DNA of 64,000 bases from Hyaloperonospora brassicae (GCA_947650285.1 CANTFL010000090.1:496001-560000), one strand, 5' to 3'. Positions 32,601-41,833 are shown, counted from the stretch's first letter. The notes: generated from the sequence alone by a model not told the origin. Made by a program: numbers and translations.

Positions 32601-33662
32601 GGGACCTCTCAGCTTGCGTCCGACGCACCCGAAGGGCCTCAAACTCCTACGGATTCTGTGCCTCCCTCGGGCGAATCTGGATCGCAACTGCGTCTCTATG
32701 ACTCCCAGTTCGCTAAGCGGTCCAATGTAGCGGATGTCCAGTCTGTCGGCGGTGCGTCTCACGCTTTATTGTTGGACGGTAGCCCGTCATCTGTTGCGTA
32801 TCCGCCTCCACCAGTGGAGACACGGAAACGGGCACACGCCTCCTGTGCTGATGATCAACCCACCGAGGACGCCAGCCTGCGAAAAAAGGCGCTAGCGCCA
32901 CCCATGTCGGCTGTCGGACATAGCTACGCGCGCGGTCAGCTCGACTTTGAGAACTTGGACGGCCGTATTGATCGTGACGACTGGCCGGGTCTTTGGTTAT
33001 CTTTAATCCCGGAATGGCCACCTTCAGCATTGACGGCTTGTCCGCGTGTCGACAGCACGACTGCGGAGTGGGTGCTAACAGCTCGACAGGATCCTATCGC
33101 ACTCCTTCATCATCTCCGGCGATTTGTTTTCCCCTGCGAGCTGCTCGCAAGTCTGGACGTTCAAGTTCTGGTCCACTTGGCAGCCCGTTGGCGACAGGAT
33201 AGCCTCCTATCTGGGCTGCACTCATTTCGTACAAAGGTGGCGTCAGCGCCTCTACAAGATTGGCTTGGTGGCTGGATTGATCGCGCAACTTCTACAGCCG
33301 CTCGGTCAGGCCTATCTCCGCTTATTGATAACGGGGACGACTGGCACAAATTACGTGAGCTGAAGTACGCTGCGGATGATATTTTAAAACTATGCGATCC
33401 GTGCCGCAAGGTTCGGTATAGTCAGCACCTGATATGCGCTCTTCTCTTCGAGCACGAGATAGGGGTGCTAACTGAGGGGGTGGCGGTGCCGTCATCACCT
33501 GATCTACAAATTCGACGGCATCTGCAGCTTCTAAAGCAAAATACCGCCTACAAGTCTGCCTTCTACCAAGCTGACCGTCAATACGTGGACTGGAGGGCAG
33601 TCGAGAGTTTTTTCTACTGTGCTCTGACGCCTGCAGCAGAGACGGCGCTCGTCTGTTACTAA
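29634..33662 (+). CDS. LINE ORF1 protein with CCHC zinc knuckle and OTU-like cysteine protease domain
   Basis: 1342 residues from ATG 29634 (the frame is open from a GTG at 29568). The N-terminus is Pro/Ser/Thr-rich. Around residues 505-518 is a zinc knuckle (CLQCGNLGHPASRC), preceded by a region like other LINE ORF1 proteins, which bind element RNA. Around 775-965 lies a segment with the plan of an OTU deubiquitinase: TGNCLAMAVAQAL with candidate nucleophile Cys782, WGGRDILGLAANFLSRDIYV at 877-896, and LVLCLSGRHYSALL with candidate His962. OTU enzymes remove ubiquitin; why a LINE would carry one is unknown, though protein-processing or host-defence roles are possible. ORF1 of most LINEs is several-fold shorter. 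The domain call rests on motif order, not on a search. Confidence 0.8.
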   Translation: METDMGPGPRPTSAPSSPATSFELPGVGDSTSPRLLSPSVNTPGAIDGVGTCSGGSDTPEVSAAAAATTDTASTSVAPFAMFRALIAEMKGSTGTCHMDVWKTTLCELFAVEYSKLPIRVEALPPHKKRFPQLKDVEASSLLRLFEQVFISSSGTFKEWQRIARSLGNGVLTTKWAFTELIRKLSSQHKWAKAPILNHWASVVRHGTASTASTAASTTTEYEDFMFDPSRFPPGDIEHLTQLCADRSSAGRKVQLREGTDHEWKIIVGIAEGSVACRRMPDFLRAVLDSKERLRLYSTVQAQVEGHLVLHLAHTRGIPVGRQTTRAITESILESAEIAKVNLQEVHKLLGLTKTINYDRSTKSIHFFFFSRSAAMGLQDVRIPFQGRVYMLTNEHHPERGSVWNRQQGPSGRAGLLRAEYSIILHNLTRFNEIGRVAAYLKSKIPTEFDFEDMDTNCPTSRTSTSWLVTFRLSGCPLFLQGIVRILWFGTSIILRHPDVGRRLQCLQCGNLGHPASRCQFTDDQLRGVGGIEVTEGDLQVVEDLAKPFGSAAEIRTMADRRLQVQRSADAAAQAAVTPSEVPVSPPLVFDLPNVGPSVRSQSIYTPARPSSSDSVPAPKPPLDQPWITKPVRGSNNPWTSRQPVRSPTQLSSGRFSVLSSTGRSDNPSTVSATEPLVTNLTDADGPQGVQIPRPPLRLSTQEQTRRKQALSRGKAQTHSSPLLLTLKSQARDTCLKLLSRMHDAPTHAISLAPRPIDVPTDLKALIPLLGLQEAITPVTGNCLAMAVAQALADAALDGPNDKLERLTAIIKKGVLYTGLLHLEEHYAHDLRVDALLKVQRGWASLTKRESANQYRWYLHDYAATPSARDSDIAETEWGGRDILGLAANFLSRDIYVLHEEAANMVSQVCHKYSPSVETRNNKAVETVRETSLSLSTCADAIIAAKLEPGTGLPLVLCLSGRHYSALLHSDRGAGLSDLSDSPLIHAKLTGTSQLASDAPEGPQTPTDSVPPSGESGSQLRLYDSQFAKRSNVADVQSVGGASHALLLDGSPSSVAYPPPPVETRKRAHASCADDQPTEDASLRKKALAPPMSAVGHSYARGQLDFENLDGRIDRDDWPGLWLSLIPEWPPSALTACPRVDSTTAEWVLTARQDPIALLHHLRRFVFPCELLASLDVQVLVHLAARWRQDSLLSGLHSFRTKVASAPLQDWLGGWIDRATSTAARSGLSPLIDNGDDWHKLRELKYAADDILKLCDPCRKVRYSQHLICALLFEHEIGVLTEGVAVPSSPDLQIRRHLQLLKQNTAYKSAFYQADRQYVDWRAVESFFYCALTPAAETALVCY

Positions 33663-33693
33663 AGGCACTTTACGCGATTCGCTAGCAACGCAT

Positions 33694-36600
33694 TTGCGTC
33701 AGTACAATCTCGACGACGCGGATGCCTTCGGAAGACACGCATTACTGTCTGAGTGGTCCGGCAGTGATACTGAACGATCTCATTTTTTCTCAAAGCATCC
33801 AAGTACTACCTATATCACACAGAACGTACGTGGGTTTAAAAAAAGTGTACGGATCGGCTGGATGTCAGCCTGGCGAAGCCGTCCTGCCTGTGCTCGACCT
33901 CAAGCGTGGTGCATCCAGGAAACACATGTTAAAACATCCGAGGAAGCTCAAGAGTTGTGCTCGACCTGGGCACGTATGTGGGGCAAGCACCGAGATGGCG
34001 GTCACCCGCCGCTTTCGTACTGGAGCGTAGGGTCGTCTCGTCTTGGGGGAGTGGCCATTTTGCTTACACCCTCTTCATCTGTGAAGGCTTCACCCTGGCG
34101 GCAAGATTTGTGGAATACCAGGACGATTGCTGTCGCATTAGACGATGTGGTCCTCGTTAATGTGTACGCTCCGTCGCTCAGACCCGAGCGCGAAGCCTAC
34201 TACGTTTCTCTCGCCCGTTGGAACTTTCCACGGGACAGCTCTATCGTGACAGGTGACTTTAACTGCGTCCAAAGCCCTCTCCTCGATCGGCTGGGTCATC
34301 ATCGGTCGTGCCGACCGGAAAGCCCAAGTCTTCAAGCTCTTCTAGATCTCCACGGACTAGAAGATGCTCGGCTCCTTCGCTCCCACGCCGAAGATGAGGA
34401 AGCGGACGACTGTGTGGATCATTTTACATACTGGGAGGGGGAATCGGCAAGTCGCATTGATCGTTTCTATGTTTCTCAGCGGTGGGCTGATTTGGTGCAG
34501 TGGTTAGCCGTCCGAACACCTCCCCAGGCGTCGGACCATCAAGAAGTGGAGTTACACTTATGCGTGCGGCAGCGTCCTACCTCCTCCCTCTACCGACGTC
34601 CGGTATCATACCCCATTCAGACACACCAACCCGAACGCGTGCGCTCCGATCTCATTGCGGAAATGGATGGGTGGGCGGTATCCCCAACTACGACGGTCAG
34701 GCAATGGGATTCAGCTGTGGAAGCATGCAAACAGTGCATCACAACCGTCCGCAAGCGCGAGCGTCAAAGACGTGCCCGTTTTAAGAAGAGGGTAAGCCGA
34801 CGCGACCGGCGCCAGCTCTTGACCCGTCCTCAGTGGATCAGCGCTAATATGGAAGATCACCGCCTCGAGCATCTCGTTCGATTAGGGCAGAGCCTCGAAC
34901 GGACCACTGCGCGCCTCCGATGGTCGTTTAAGCGAGTCGCAGATTGGGAGCGCGTACAAACAGTTACGAATATCGCTCGCATTCATGGTCCGCCCTTTAG
35001 GCGACACCTATCCATTGCTGACAAATTCGCTTCGGAATGGTCACCAGTTCTTAGTGCCGTGCATCGGGTGGAACCCTTGGCAGCTTTACCAAGAGCGTTG
35101 CTTGACTTTGTGTCAGTGCCTGACGATCGCTTGATTTCTCCCGCTGCTAATAATGGGCTGATGGTTGACGTCACTGAGACTGAAGTCCTTCACGCCATCA
35201 CCGAGCTTAGCCGCCACAAAGCTTCAGGGCCGGACGGTCTTAACAATGACTTCTACAAAGATACGTCCGCTTTACTGGCTCCGGCGCTGGTGCACGTGTG
35301 CAATCAAATATTGCACGGTTCTCCTATGCCACCTTCCTTTCTAGAAGCGATGATTATCCCTCTTCGGAAAAAGGGTGATTCGCCGGACGCACTTGACTAC
35401 AGGCCGATCTCTCTGCTCCAAACCAGCTACAAAATTTTTGCGAAAGTGCTGGCCTCCCGACTACAGCGCGTCTTACCTACACTCATCGGGGAATCGCAAC
35501 AAGGTTTTGTTCGAGGTAGACAAATGCAAAAACTGGTCATGATGATGACTGCCCAACTCGCTTCAGCGGAGGAGAGGGCGGATCTATCAGCCGACTTAAG
35601 CCGATCTATTCTCTTACTAGACTTTCGCAAGGCGTACGACACTGTGGACCGAGATTTTCTATACGCGGCATTACGAAGCTTTCAGTTTGACGAAGTGTTT
35701 ATTACGCTCGTCACCCGGATGCATACCGGGACAACCGCTCGGTTTCTGGTGAATGGGGAACTTTCTGAACCAGTTCCTGTCCGGTCCGGAATACGTCAGG
35801 GGTGTCCTCTCGCACCGCTTTTATTTCTACTTGTGGTGGAATTACTTGGGCTGGCTATTCACCAGGCGCCCTCCATCCGGGGTATTCCGGTGCCCGGGGC
35901 CTGCGAGGTGGTGCATACATTCTCCGCGTTTGTGGACGACTCCACCATATTCCTTGAGCATGCCAATCAGTTGGCGCCTGCGTTGGAGCTCGTCTCTAGA
36001 TTTGGACAACTCTCGGGCCTTCATGTCCAGCCTGCCAAGAGCAAATTGATTTTTTTAAACACGGCTATCAGGCTACACCAGTATGGTGGCATCTCAGTCT
36101 TACAACACAGAGAGACAACGCGATACCTGGGGTACGAAGTGGGGACAGGGGCATTATTCGATCGAAACTGGGCGCTTCGGCTTCAGAAAATCCGTCGGCG
36201 GCTTCTCACTGCAGCGAAAGTAGCGACTAGTGTGCAAAATCGTGTCCTCATTCTCAACGCGATCATTTTACCGGCTATCCTGTTCACCGCGGCCGTCTTC
36301 GATGTGCCGAGCTGGGCGAGAACGGAGATATCTCGGCTGTACCGCCAATTCCTGTGGGCGCACGCTTCTGTGCCTGCCGTACGTCGGCACAAAATTAACC
36401 CGGGTCTCCTCTTTACGCCCCAGAAGGCAGGCGGGGTTGGTCTGGCCTCGTTCGAAGTAGCCGTCAAAACTCAGCGGACGAAGCACGCGTTGCGTTGGCT
36501 AACGCAGCCGCATGACAAATATTTTACAGCGTGGCGGCGCTGGACATATAGCGTGGGAGGTTCCACATCGGCTCTTGTCCCGGCGCTCCATCCGTCTGCT

Positions 36601-38244
36601 TCAACAACGTTTGACATCAGGCGAGGACCTGGTCGTTCCTCTCTGGCGCAGGATCTCGAACGGCTCCTAGCACCCTCCCCTGAACAAGTGCTGTCGATTC
36701 GGGCCAGATTGGACGCGCATCACGCTCGTATGTCTGTCGGGGCGAGCAGTCAGTGGAACGGTGACGAATGGTTAATTTCATACCATCAAACGTTTCCTGA
36801 CCATCCCGCTGTTGCTGATCACCGGATGGATACATTAGCCGCTTTCTGGGGCCGCTTTCACTGGGATGGCAATCCTTGGATTCAAGGGCCAGACGGCAAG
36901 CCCCTAGAGCGGGCCAAATATGCCCGGATACCTCCATGTTCACTGCGCAGTCTGTGCATTCGGCGACTGGGGTCACATGAATTTCAATTTACGTTCCCGT
37001 CTCTCGGCGGTACTCCGTCTCGGCATATGCATTGTAAATTACAACGTTGGGTGACTTCGATCCTGCTCTCGTCACCCCACCTTGCTGTCGGTGCGGGACC
37101 GGTAGAGCCCGGGCTCGTCTTACGTCATCCACCGCCGTTTCGGCGCGCTTATAAATGGTCCCGGGTGCGAGCTGATTTAATTGTCGGGTCCTGTCGGGAC
37201 CCTGTCGAGTCCGCGAACTCGGCGATTCGCCTCCGCCAAGATGTCAATGGAATCCATTGGTCGATTGACGGGAATTTACCAGAATTACGGGGGTCGCCTC
37301 AGCAAGTGTCTAACTACTGGGAGCATTCGTACCATCGTACCTTGGTGTTTCATGCCCACCCGGAGCTTCACCGTTTCCCTTGGAGTGTGCCAGAGACGGT
37401 GGCCAATGTAGATGTGTGGACAACGCTTATGAAGCAAGCGTTTCACGTTCATAAACGCCTTCTGCACCCTGGCCTCCAGTCCTGGTTGAAGGCCTATGAC
37501 GCGCAGGCGGTATCGAATAGTTGGCAGTCAGCTGCATCAAATCAAACGCCTTCCCAAGTTTGGAAACACGCAAACGGGCTAACGGAGTATCAAGTCTGGA
37601 CATGCTATCGTATCGCGACAAAGCAGCTAAATCTATACCATGCCGGTCGCACGCTGGACAACAGTTGTCGTACGGTGCTGCACTGCCGGGGACGCAAAGA
37701 GACAGCGGCGCACATTTTCTGGGAGTGCCCAATCGCGCAAGCGTGTTGGTGTCACTTGATAGGACACTGGACCGGTGGGGGTGCGACGAACGCAGTTCTT
37801 TCCACCTTCTTTCAGCACTGCGCCAATCGCAAAGCCCCGCCCATTCCACGTCAGCTGAGTTTGCGGTTGCAAAGCCGTTTTCAAGATGACTCTGACGCCG
37901 CAGCAACAGAATTCGAACGGATCTGGTTCATATTAAGCTCCATCTGCCAAGAACATTTGTGGACCGAGCGGAACTCGGCGGTCTTTCGAGGAGCCGTGAC
38001 TACTCCATCCGCAAGTGTCCAAATGTACTGGACACGCGGTGTTCGCCAGCTACGGGCAATTGCAATACGCGAGCATCGAGCCGCGGCTACGGCCGTACGA
38101 GGGGCCCGACTTCATGCCTGTCTTGAACTTCTGCTTCAAGAGCCCCGTGGACACCCGCCCTACGCGGGTGTCAGCCACGATCCGCTGCCGCGACCGGCGC
38201 TCATATCCTGGCTCAGGATTTTTCAGACCTCTTGTCCACATTAA
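33694..38244 (+). CDS. LINE ORF2: APE-type endonuclease and reverse transcriptase
   Basis: 1516 residues counted from TTG 33694; the frame is open from 33628, overlapping ORF1 by 35 nt in the +1 frame. Endonuclease (about 38-300): QNVRGFKK with metal-binding Asn44, WCIQETH with Glu76, TGDFNC, ASRIDRFYVS and SDHQEV. RT (about 500-850): LLDFRKAYDTVDRDF with Asp643, RQGCPLAPLLFLLVVE and FVDDSTIF at 746-753 (FVDD instead of the usual FADD). Near 1325-1345 a Cys/His cluster (CRTVLHC...HIFWEC) matches the zinc-binding region after RT in plant-type LINEs. No RNase H is seen. The first ATG (33862) falls after Asn44, so normal initiation there would lose part of the endonuclease. Confidence 0.93.
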   Translation: MRQYNLDDADAFGRHALLSEWSGSDTERSHFFSKHPSTTYITQNVRGFKKSVRIGWMSAWRSRPACARPQAWCIQETHVKTSEEAQELCSTWARMWGKHRDGGHPPLSYWSVGSSRLGGVAILLTPSSSVKASPWRQDLWNTRTIAVALDDVVLVNVYAPSLRPEREAYYVSLARWNFPRDSSIVTGDFNCVQSPLLDRLGHHRSCRPESPSLQALLDLHGLEDARLLRSHAEDEEADDCVDHFTYWEGESASRIDRFYVSQRWADLVQWLAVRTPPQASDHQEVELHLCVRQRPTSSLYRRPVSYPIQTHQPERVRSDLIAEMDGWAVSPTTTVRQWDSAVEACKQCITTVRKRERQRRARFKKRVSRRDRRQLLTRPQWISANMEDHRLEHLVRLGQSLERTTARLRWSFKRVADWERVQTVTNIARIHGPPFRRHLSIADKFASEWSPVLSAVHRVEPLAALPRALLDFVSVPDDRLISPAANNGLMVDVTETEVLHAITELSRHKASGPDGLNNDFYKDTSALLAPALVHVCNQILHGSPMPPSFLEAMIIPLRKKGDSPDALDYRPISLLQTSYKIFAKVLASRLQRVLPTLIGESQQGFVRGRQMQKLVMMMTAQLASAEERADLSADLSRSILLLDFRKAYDTVDRDFLYAALRSFQFDEVFITLVTRMHTGTTARFLVNGELSEPVPVRSGIRQGCPLAPLLFLLVVELLGLAIHQAPSIRGIPVPGACEVVHTFSAFVDDSTIFLEHANQLAPALELVSRFGQLSGLHVQPAKSKLIFLNTAIRLHQYGGISVLQHRETTRYLGYEVGTGALFDRNWALRLQKIRRRLLTAAKVATSVQNRVLILNAIILPAILFTAAVFDVPSWARTEISRLYRQFLWAHASVPAVRRHKINPGLLFTPQKAGGVGLASFEVAVKTQRTKHALRWLTQPHDKYFTAWRRWTYSVGGSTSALVPALHPSASTTFDIRRGPGRSSLAQDLERLLAPSPEQVLSIRARLDAHHARMSVGASSQWNGDEWLISYHQTFPDHPAVADHRMDTLAAFWGRFHWDGNPWIQGPDGKPLERAKYARIPPCSLRSLCIRRLGSHEFQFTFPSLGGTPSRHMHCKLQRWVTSILLSSPHLAVGAGPVEPGLVLRHPPPFRRAYKWSRVRADLIVGSCRDPVESANSAIRLRQDVNGIHWSIDGNLPELRGSPQQVSNYWEHSYHRTLVFHAHPELHRFPWSVPETVANVDVWTTLMKQAFHVHKRLLHPGLQSWLKAYDAQAVSNSWQSAASNQTPSQVWKHANGLTEYQVWTCYRIATKQLNLYHAGRTLDNSCRTVLHCRGRKETAAHIFWECPIAQACWCHLIGHWTGGGATNAVLSTFFQHCANRKAPPIPRQLSLRLQSRFQDDSDAAATEFERIWFILSSICQEHLWTERNSAVFRGAVTTPSASVQMYWTRGVRQLRAIAIREHRAAATAVRGARLHACLELLLQEPRGHPPYAGVSHDPLPRPALISWLRIFQTSCPH

Positions 38245-38274
38245 ATATGTCAATAGATGATCATGAAACTCCTC

Positions 38275-38581
38275 CTTGCTGAAGTCGACCAAGTCTTGGT
38301 GCCACCCTAATCTCGCACGCACAAGACACCAGTGTCGTCTGTATGCTGTCCGAGCGTATTCGGGTCTAGACGTGTTGTACCGCGGCATGCGCAACTTTCT
38401 GGTCGAGTTGAGCTGTTGTCGTCATGTGTGGATCTGGGTTATCTGCGAGGCATTAGAGAGAGCTACACGGGCACATATCACGTCGTTTGCACGTGAAATG
38501 CCGAGTCACAGAGGGAATCCTGTCGCGATGCCATGAAGCAACGGCAGTGAGGTTCAAGAGTGGTTGTCAGCGGATCGAGTG
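38275..38581 (-). repeat. Right arm, outer remnant, with right target-site duplication
   Basis: Begins with the 17-bp duplication (38275-38291) and continues as reverse complement of left-arm 7107-7413. Identity ends at 38581, where the left side continues with AGAAAGAG and the right with CGAAGTGC. Confidence 0.93.
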
Positions 38582-39690
38582 CGAAGTGCGCCAGTAAGAG
38601 GAGCAAGAGCTGGTGCATATCGGGATGTAGGTTTGGACTACATGCTGCCGGTCAACTGGAGGGGTTTTGCTGAGTCGACGTCTTGCAACGCAATGGACCG
38701 AAGGATATCACTCCAGTCCAGGTGGCTGAAGCAAACGCTCGCGAAAGTACGAACGACACCTGGTGATCGATTCACCTTGATGCGAGTCAGATCGGGTTCT
38801 GCGTTGTGGAGATGCAGCTGACTTTGCAGACGACGCTGACGTGACAGCTGATTCCAGCGTCTTTTTGTCTCGAGCGCATAATGACGACAGCCCGTCATTG
38901 TCGCCTGCGGATCGCCGTGACGCAGTGACGTGTTTCGTTAGCAGGATGAACAAGGAGACGCCATGGATCAACAGCAGCTGAGTGAGCGTTGCGAAGTTAG
39001 CGGTTCGTAGATATTTAGCTGGAGTACTTCACCGCCCCTGATCTTTTGTCGTCAGGAGCGAGGGGGGAAGCAGATGCATCTGGAGCTGCCTAATCGTATA
39101 GGGGCGTGCAATAGCACTAAATGGAGGGGACCAATGCGCAACGCCTACTAATCGTCGACGCTATCGAATAAATGGGACTCTTTCGTTTTCAGAGTGGAGC
39201 TCACACACCAACACGCGTTCTGCACGCAGTTGTTGAATGGCACTCTGGGGCTTATTTTAATGTAGGAGAGGGGTTGTGCTACCAGTGAGGCGTACGACGA
39301 CGAGTCGGCGGGTGACTCGAGTCATGTAGAGTGGAATGCCCTGGTCAGTGGCAGCAGTACGCAAATATTGATGTGGTCAATTGCAGCGACGTCTTACGCA
39401 AACAGCCGACGTCCTTCAGTTACTCACGCGCTCACTATGCGATCTAAAAATGACGACGATAACGTTTGACCACTTGACTGTAACAACGGCGTGACTCAAT
39501 GAAGAGGCTACCGACAGCATTAGAGGGTCGCGCTTCTATCTGCGTGTGAAGTGTATCGCGTACTCAAAACATGAGGCCGCCTCATTCCACTTTTTCTTCC
39601 AGCGAGTGAGCTCCAGACCGTGACAACACTGTTGCTTTTTTCAATCTCGGAGTGGCTACAAAGTATGTGACGACGTAGAAAGTGGGGAGA
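38582..39690. other. DNA beyond the duplication, no firm gene
   Basis: A frame at about 38785-38980 on the + strand reads sensibly (CGDAADFADDADVTADSSVF then LSRAHNDDSPSLSPADRRDA) before a stop, perhaps an exon or relic. The rest up to 39690 shows nothing recognisable. Confidence 0.25.
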
Positions 39691-39698
39691 ATCCACAC

Positions 39699-39905
39699 GT
39701 GGTGCCCTACCCGCCCATCTCTGAGCACGTTCGCCTGGCTGTGTCGCATGGCACAGAAAGGGGCCCGTTGAGCTGGATTGTAGCCAATCGCGACATTTCC
39801 CCGGAGCTCGCGTGGGCTGTGCATGCAAAAGAAATGGTCGCCTGTCTCTACTATGACTCAATCGACGGCAGGAAAGACGTGTCTGGCAAAAGCACATGGC
39901 GATGA
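39699..39905 (+). pseudogene. Short coding-like relic, unknown
   Basis: A 68-codon frame reading VPYPPISEHVRLAVSHGTER then WIVANRDISPELAWAVHAKE. The composition is protein-like but there is no motif I can assign and no upstream context. It could be chance. Confidence 0.2.
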
Positions 39906-39969
39906 GGATGACAAAAATGAAGCATTGAGTGAAGCGGAATTAAAGTTCGGATGCGAGGAAAGGTTTTTT

Positions 39970-40085
39970 TTGTGGGAAAGGCGAGACGGCAGCAAGTGAA
40001 ACAGACACGGGCAGCACGTGAGGAAGCTAGTGCGTTAAATATACATGTTTGGCCCTTTTGCGCCCAATGGTAACATACTAAATAG
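39970..40085 (-). repeat. Left copy of a ~115-bp inverted repeat pair
   Basis: Reverse-complemented it matches 40977-41092 with roughly a dozen differences; the shared core includes TTACCATTGGGC and ATATTTAACGCACTAGCT. The copies flank about 890 bp. Confidence 0.8.
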
Positions 40086-40147
40086 CTACTAGCTCCCACT
40101 GAGTCTCTATTGAATCGTCATGTTTTGAAGCTACTCTTACTCGCAAA

Positions 40148-40582
40148 TTGACATACACATGTAAGTCGTATGCATATACATTCGTTGGAGCAAATGCAAT
40201 TCGCGTCGCCGTTTCGAGGCCGCAGTTGGAGTCTGACTATGGCGGGTCACCGAGGGGGGGCCGCTCGCGCTCACCGGGATTTATGCGTCGACGTGGCCCG
40301 TCGCCGTACCACAGCGGACGTCGTAGCATTCCCGTGTCGGCGACAGTGTACGTGTGCGTATGCGTAGCTATAAGTGGACGAGTGTGGTGCTACTTCCACC
40401 GAGCTGCGTTTAAGACTAATGACACGGGGTTTTATAACGATGGGATTAAAGCAACTTGCACTATGAATTGCCAGCACCTACTGTGTGGCGTTAGAGTAGG
40501 CTGCATTGTGCTCATACAAATTGCATTGGGAATCATTATGACCAGAACCAGAACTTGTATCGGTCTGCTGCGCTTGACTTAA
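40148..40582 (+). CDS. Hypothetical ORF with an Arg/Ser-rich segment
   Basis: 144 codons without a known domain. Residues about 28-60 read like the tail of an SR-type RNA-binding protein (GGSPRGGRSRSPGFMRRRGP then SPYHSGRR). The rest is Cys- and Val-rich and not convincing. It lies between the two inverted repeat copies. Perhaps a fragment of a splicing-factor gene or a chance frame. Confidence 0.15.
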   Translation: MTYTCKSYAYTFVGANAIRVAVSRPQLESDYGGSPRGGRSRSPGFMRRRGPSPYHSGRRSIPVSATVYVCVCVAISGRVWCYFHRAAFKTNDTGFYNDGIKATCTMNCQHLLCGVRVGCIVLIQIALGIIMTRTRTCIGLLRLT

Positions 40583-40976
40583 TTGAAGTGGCTGCATCAT
40601 GATTGCCGACATGAGAGGCACTTATCAGTAGTAGCGCGGCGGGCACAGGATGCAGCTGAAGTGGCCTTGTATACTGTGCAACTTGTCTTTAAGGTTCGTA
40701 CGTCACATTTGGAGCAGCATCCTCTGAATCGCGTAATCTTGCTGGTAGCATCGGCGCCAAAGCTATTGTCCGTATAGGGTCAACCGCAAATGTAGGTTGC
40801 TTTTGCATGGGCGGCAAACGTGACGTGATTGTTGAATGACCACTGTGCTGCGTCAGAGCATTGTCTGCGAAGACATCCGACACACTGCTATACTGCCAAG
40901 CTGCCAATTTGACTGCTATTGACGTTGCAGATGGTTCTTACGATCTTTCTTTCAAAGGCACAAAAGGGGATGGTTG

Positions 40977-41092
40977 CTATTTAGGATGTTACCATTGGGC
41001 ACAAAAGGGTCAAACATGCATATTTAACGCACTAGCTCCCTCACGCGCTGCCCACGTCTGTATCGCTTGCTGCCGTCTCGCCTCTCCCCTTT
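40977..41092 (+). repeat. Right copy of the ~115-bp inverted repeat pair
   Basis: See 39970-40085. Short open frames begin right after this copy (41111-41347 and 41124-41525), so it could be a duplicated promoter region as well as a transposon end. Confidence 0.8.
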
Positions 41093-41110
41093 TTCGCATG
41101 GCCCGCAGAT

Positions 41111-41347
41111 ATGAACCGCAGAGTTGCCCCGCTATATGGGATTGAGGAAGCGGTCGCGCAGTATTGGGATACCTTTGGGTCTGTGGTCGCTTTTACACAC
41201 CGGTCGACCAGATCAAATCGAGCGGCTGTATTTGCTGCACATGAACTTGGGGGTGTGGGTGCGCGCACAGTATACACATCAGCGAGCTCATTGTCATTGC
41301 CAACCGGTGTTGGGACATCCCCGACGGCTGTTTTTAAGGACCATTGA
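41111..41347 (+). CDS. Hypothetical 78-aa ORF
   Basis: Starts with ATG 19 bases after the repeat copy and reads MNRRVAPLYGIEEAVAQYWD then TFGSVVAFTHRSTRSNRAAV. No signal peptide and no known motif. An overlapping frame (41124-41525, 133 codons) is longer, so a real gene here, if any, is uncertain. Confidence 0.15.
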   Translation: MNRRVAPLYGIEEAVAQYWDTFGSVVAFTHRSTRSNRAAVFAAHELGGVGARTVYTSASSLSLPTGVGTSPTAVFKDH

Positions 41348-41760
41348 CTTCCGCGAACATGGGTCCACGCTGGCTCTAACAAAAGAAGCCTCCGGATCAC
41401 TTCTGCCTGGCTATCTCCTGACGATGAAGACGCGAGTGGAAGAATGTGGACAGGTTGTCGAGCTCAAGACAATGGTTGATACGTGTGGAGACCTCGCGCT
41501 GCCTCTTGGCTCTGTGTCCGTGTAAGGTCGGCTTTGCTGCGTCAATGTGTCTGCTGCAACAATAGCCAACAGGTCTCATCGATCGGTACCACCGCATCAC
41601 GGCGCCATCGTCGTGCTTCTAGCTGGACAGTGCACGTGCGACTCAACGAGCGCATGTCGCGTCGTCGTCGTCGTAGCCGGTCCATGAGCTAAATTTGGGA
41701 TCGGAGCTGCTCATCCAATCGCTCGACCTGGTCGGGGACTAACAGACGCTGCCCAGAGCG

Positions 41761-41779
41761 CCTCAATTTCCAATTCGAC
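41761..41779 (+). promoter_or_regulatory. Oomycete Inr/FPR-like core promoter of the effector gene
   Basis: CCTCAATTTCCAATTCGAC lies about 55-73 bases before the effector ATG. It fits the oomycete initiator (CTCA-NTT-type) followed by the flanking promoter region (CAWTTT-type), the known 16-19-base core element, with one or two mismatches. Confidence 0.55.
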
Positions 41780-41833
41780 GTCATCGCACACCACGACCTG
41801 CCCACCCCCACTCTACCTGAACACCGGCCAGCC

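Larger units (their letters stand above)
29475..38274 (+). mobile_element. Full-length non-LTR retrotransposon (LINE) with two open ORFs
   Basis: 8,800 bp bounded by an exact 17-bp target-site duplication. It holds a 159-nt leader up to the first ATG, a giant ORF1 with a zinc knuckle and an OTU-like domain, ORF2 with endonuclease, RT and a Cys/His motif, and only 30 nt after the ORF2 stop. There is no poly(A) or simple-repeat tail. Its first 27 bases can form a hairpin (CTCTTCAA at 29475-29482 with TTGAAGAG at 29494-29501). Both ORFs are unbroken and the TSD is perfect, so insertion is recent and the copy may be active. Endonuclease-plus-RT architecture places it among APE-type LINEs; the clade is not assigned. 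Confidence 0.95.

Noticed and set aside
7107..38581. Palindrome as a fold-back sequencing or assembly artefact
   Set aside because: The arms differ by scattered substitutions, the spacer is asymmetric, and one arm holds a LINE with a proper target-site duplication. A fold-back would not produce these.
41124..41525. 133-codon ORF upstream of the effector
   Set aside because: Starts at a TTG, overlaps a competing frame, no domain, and lies directly before the effector promoter.
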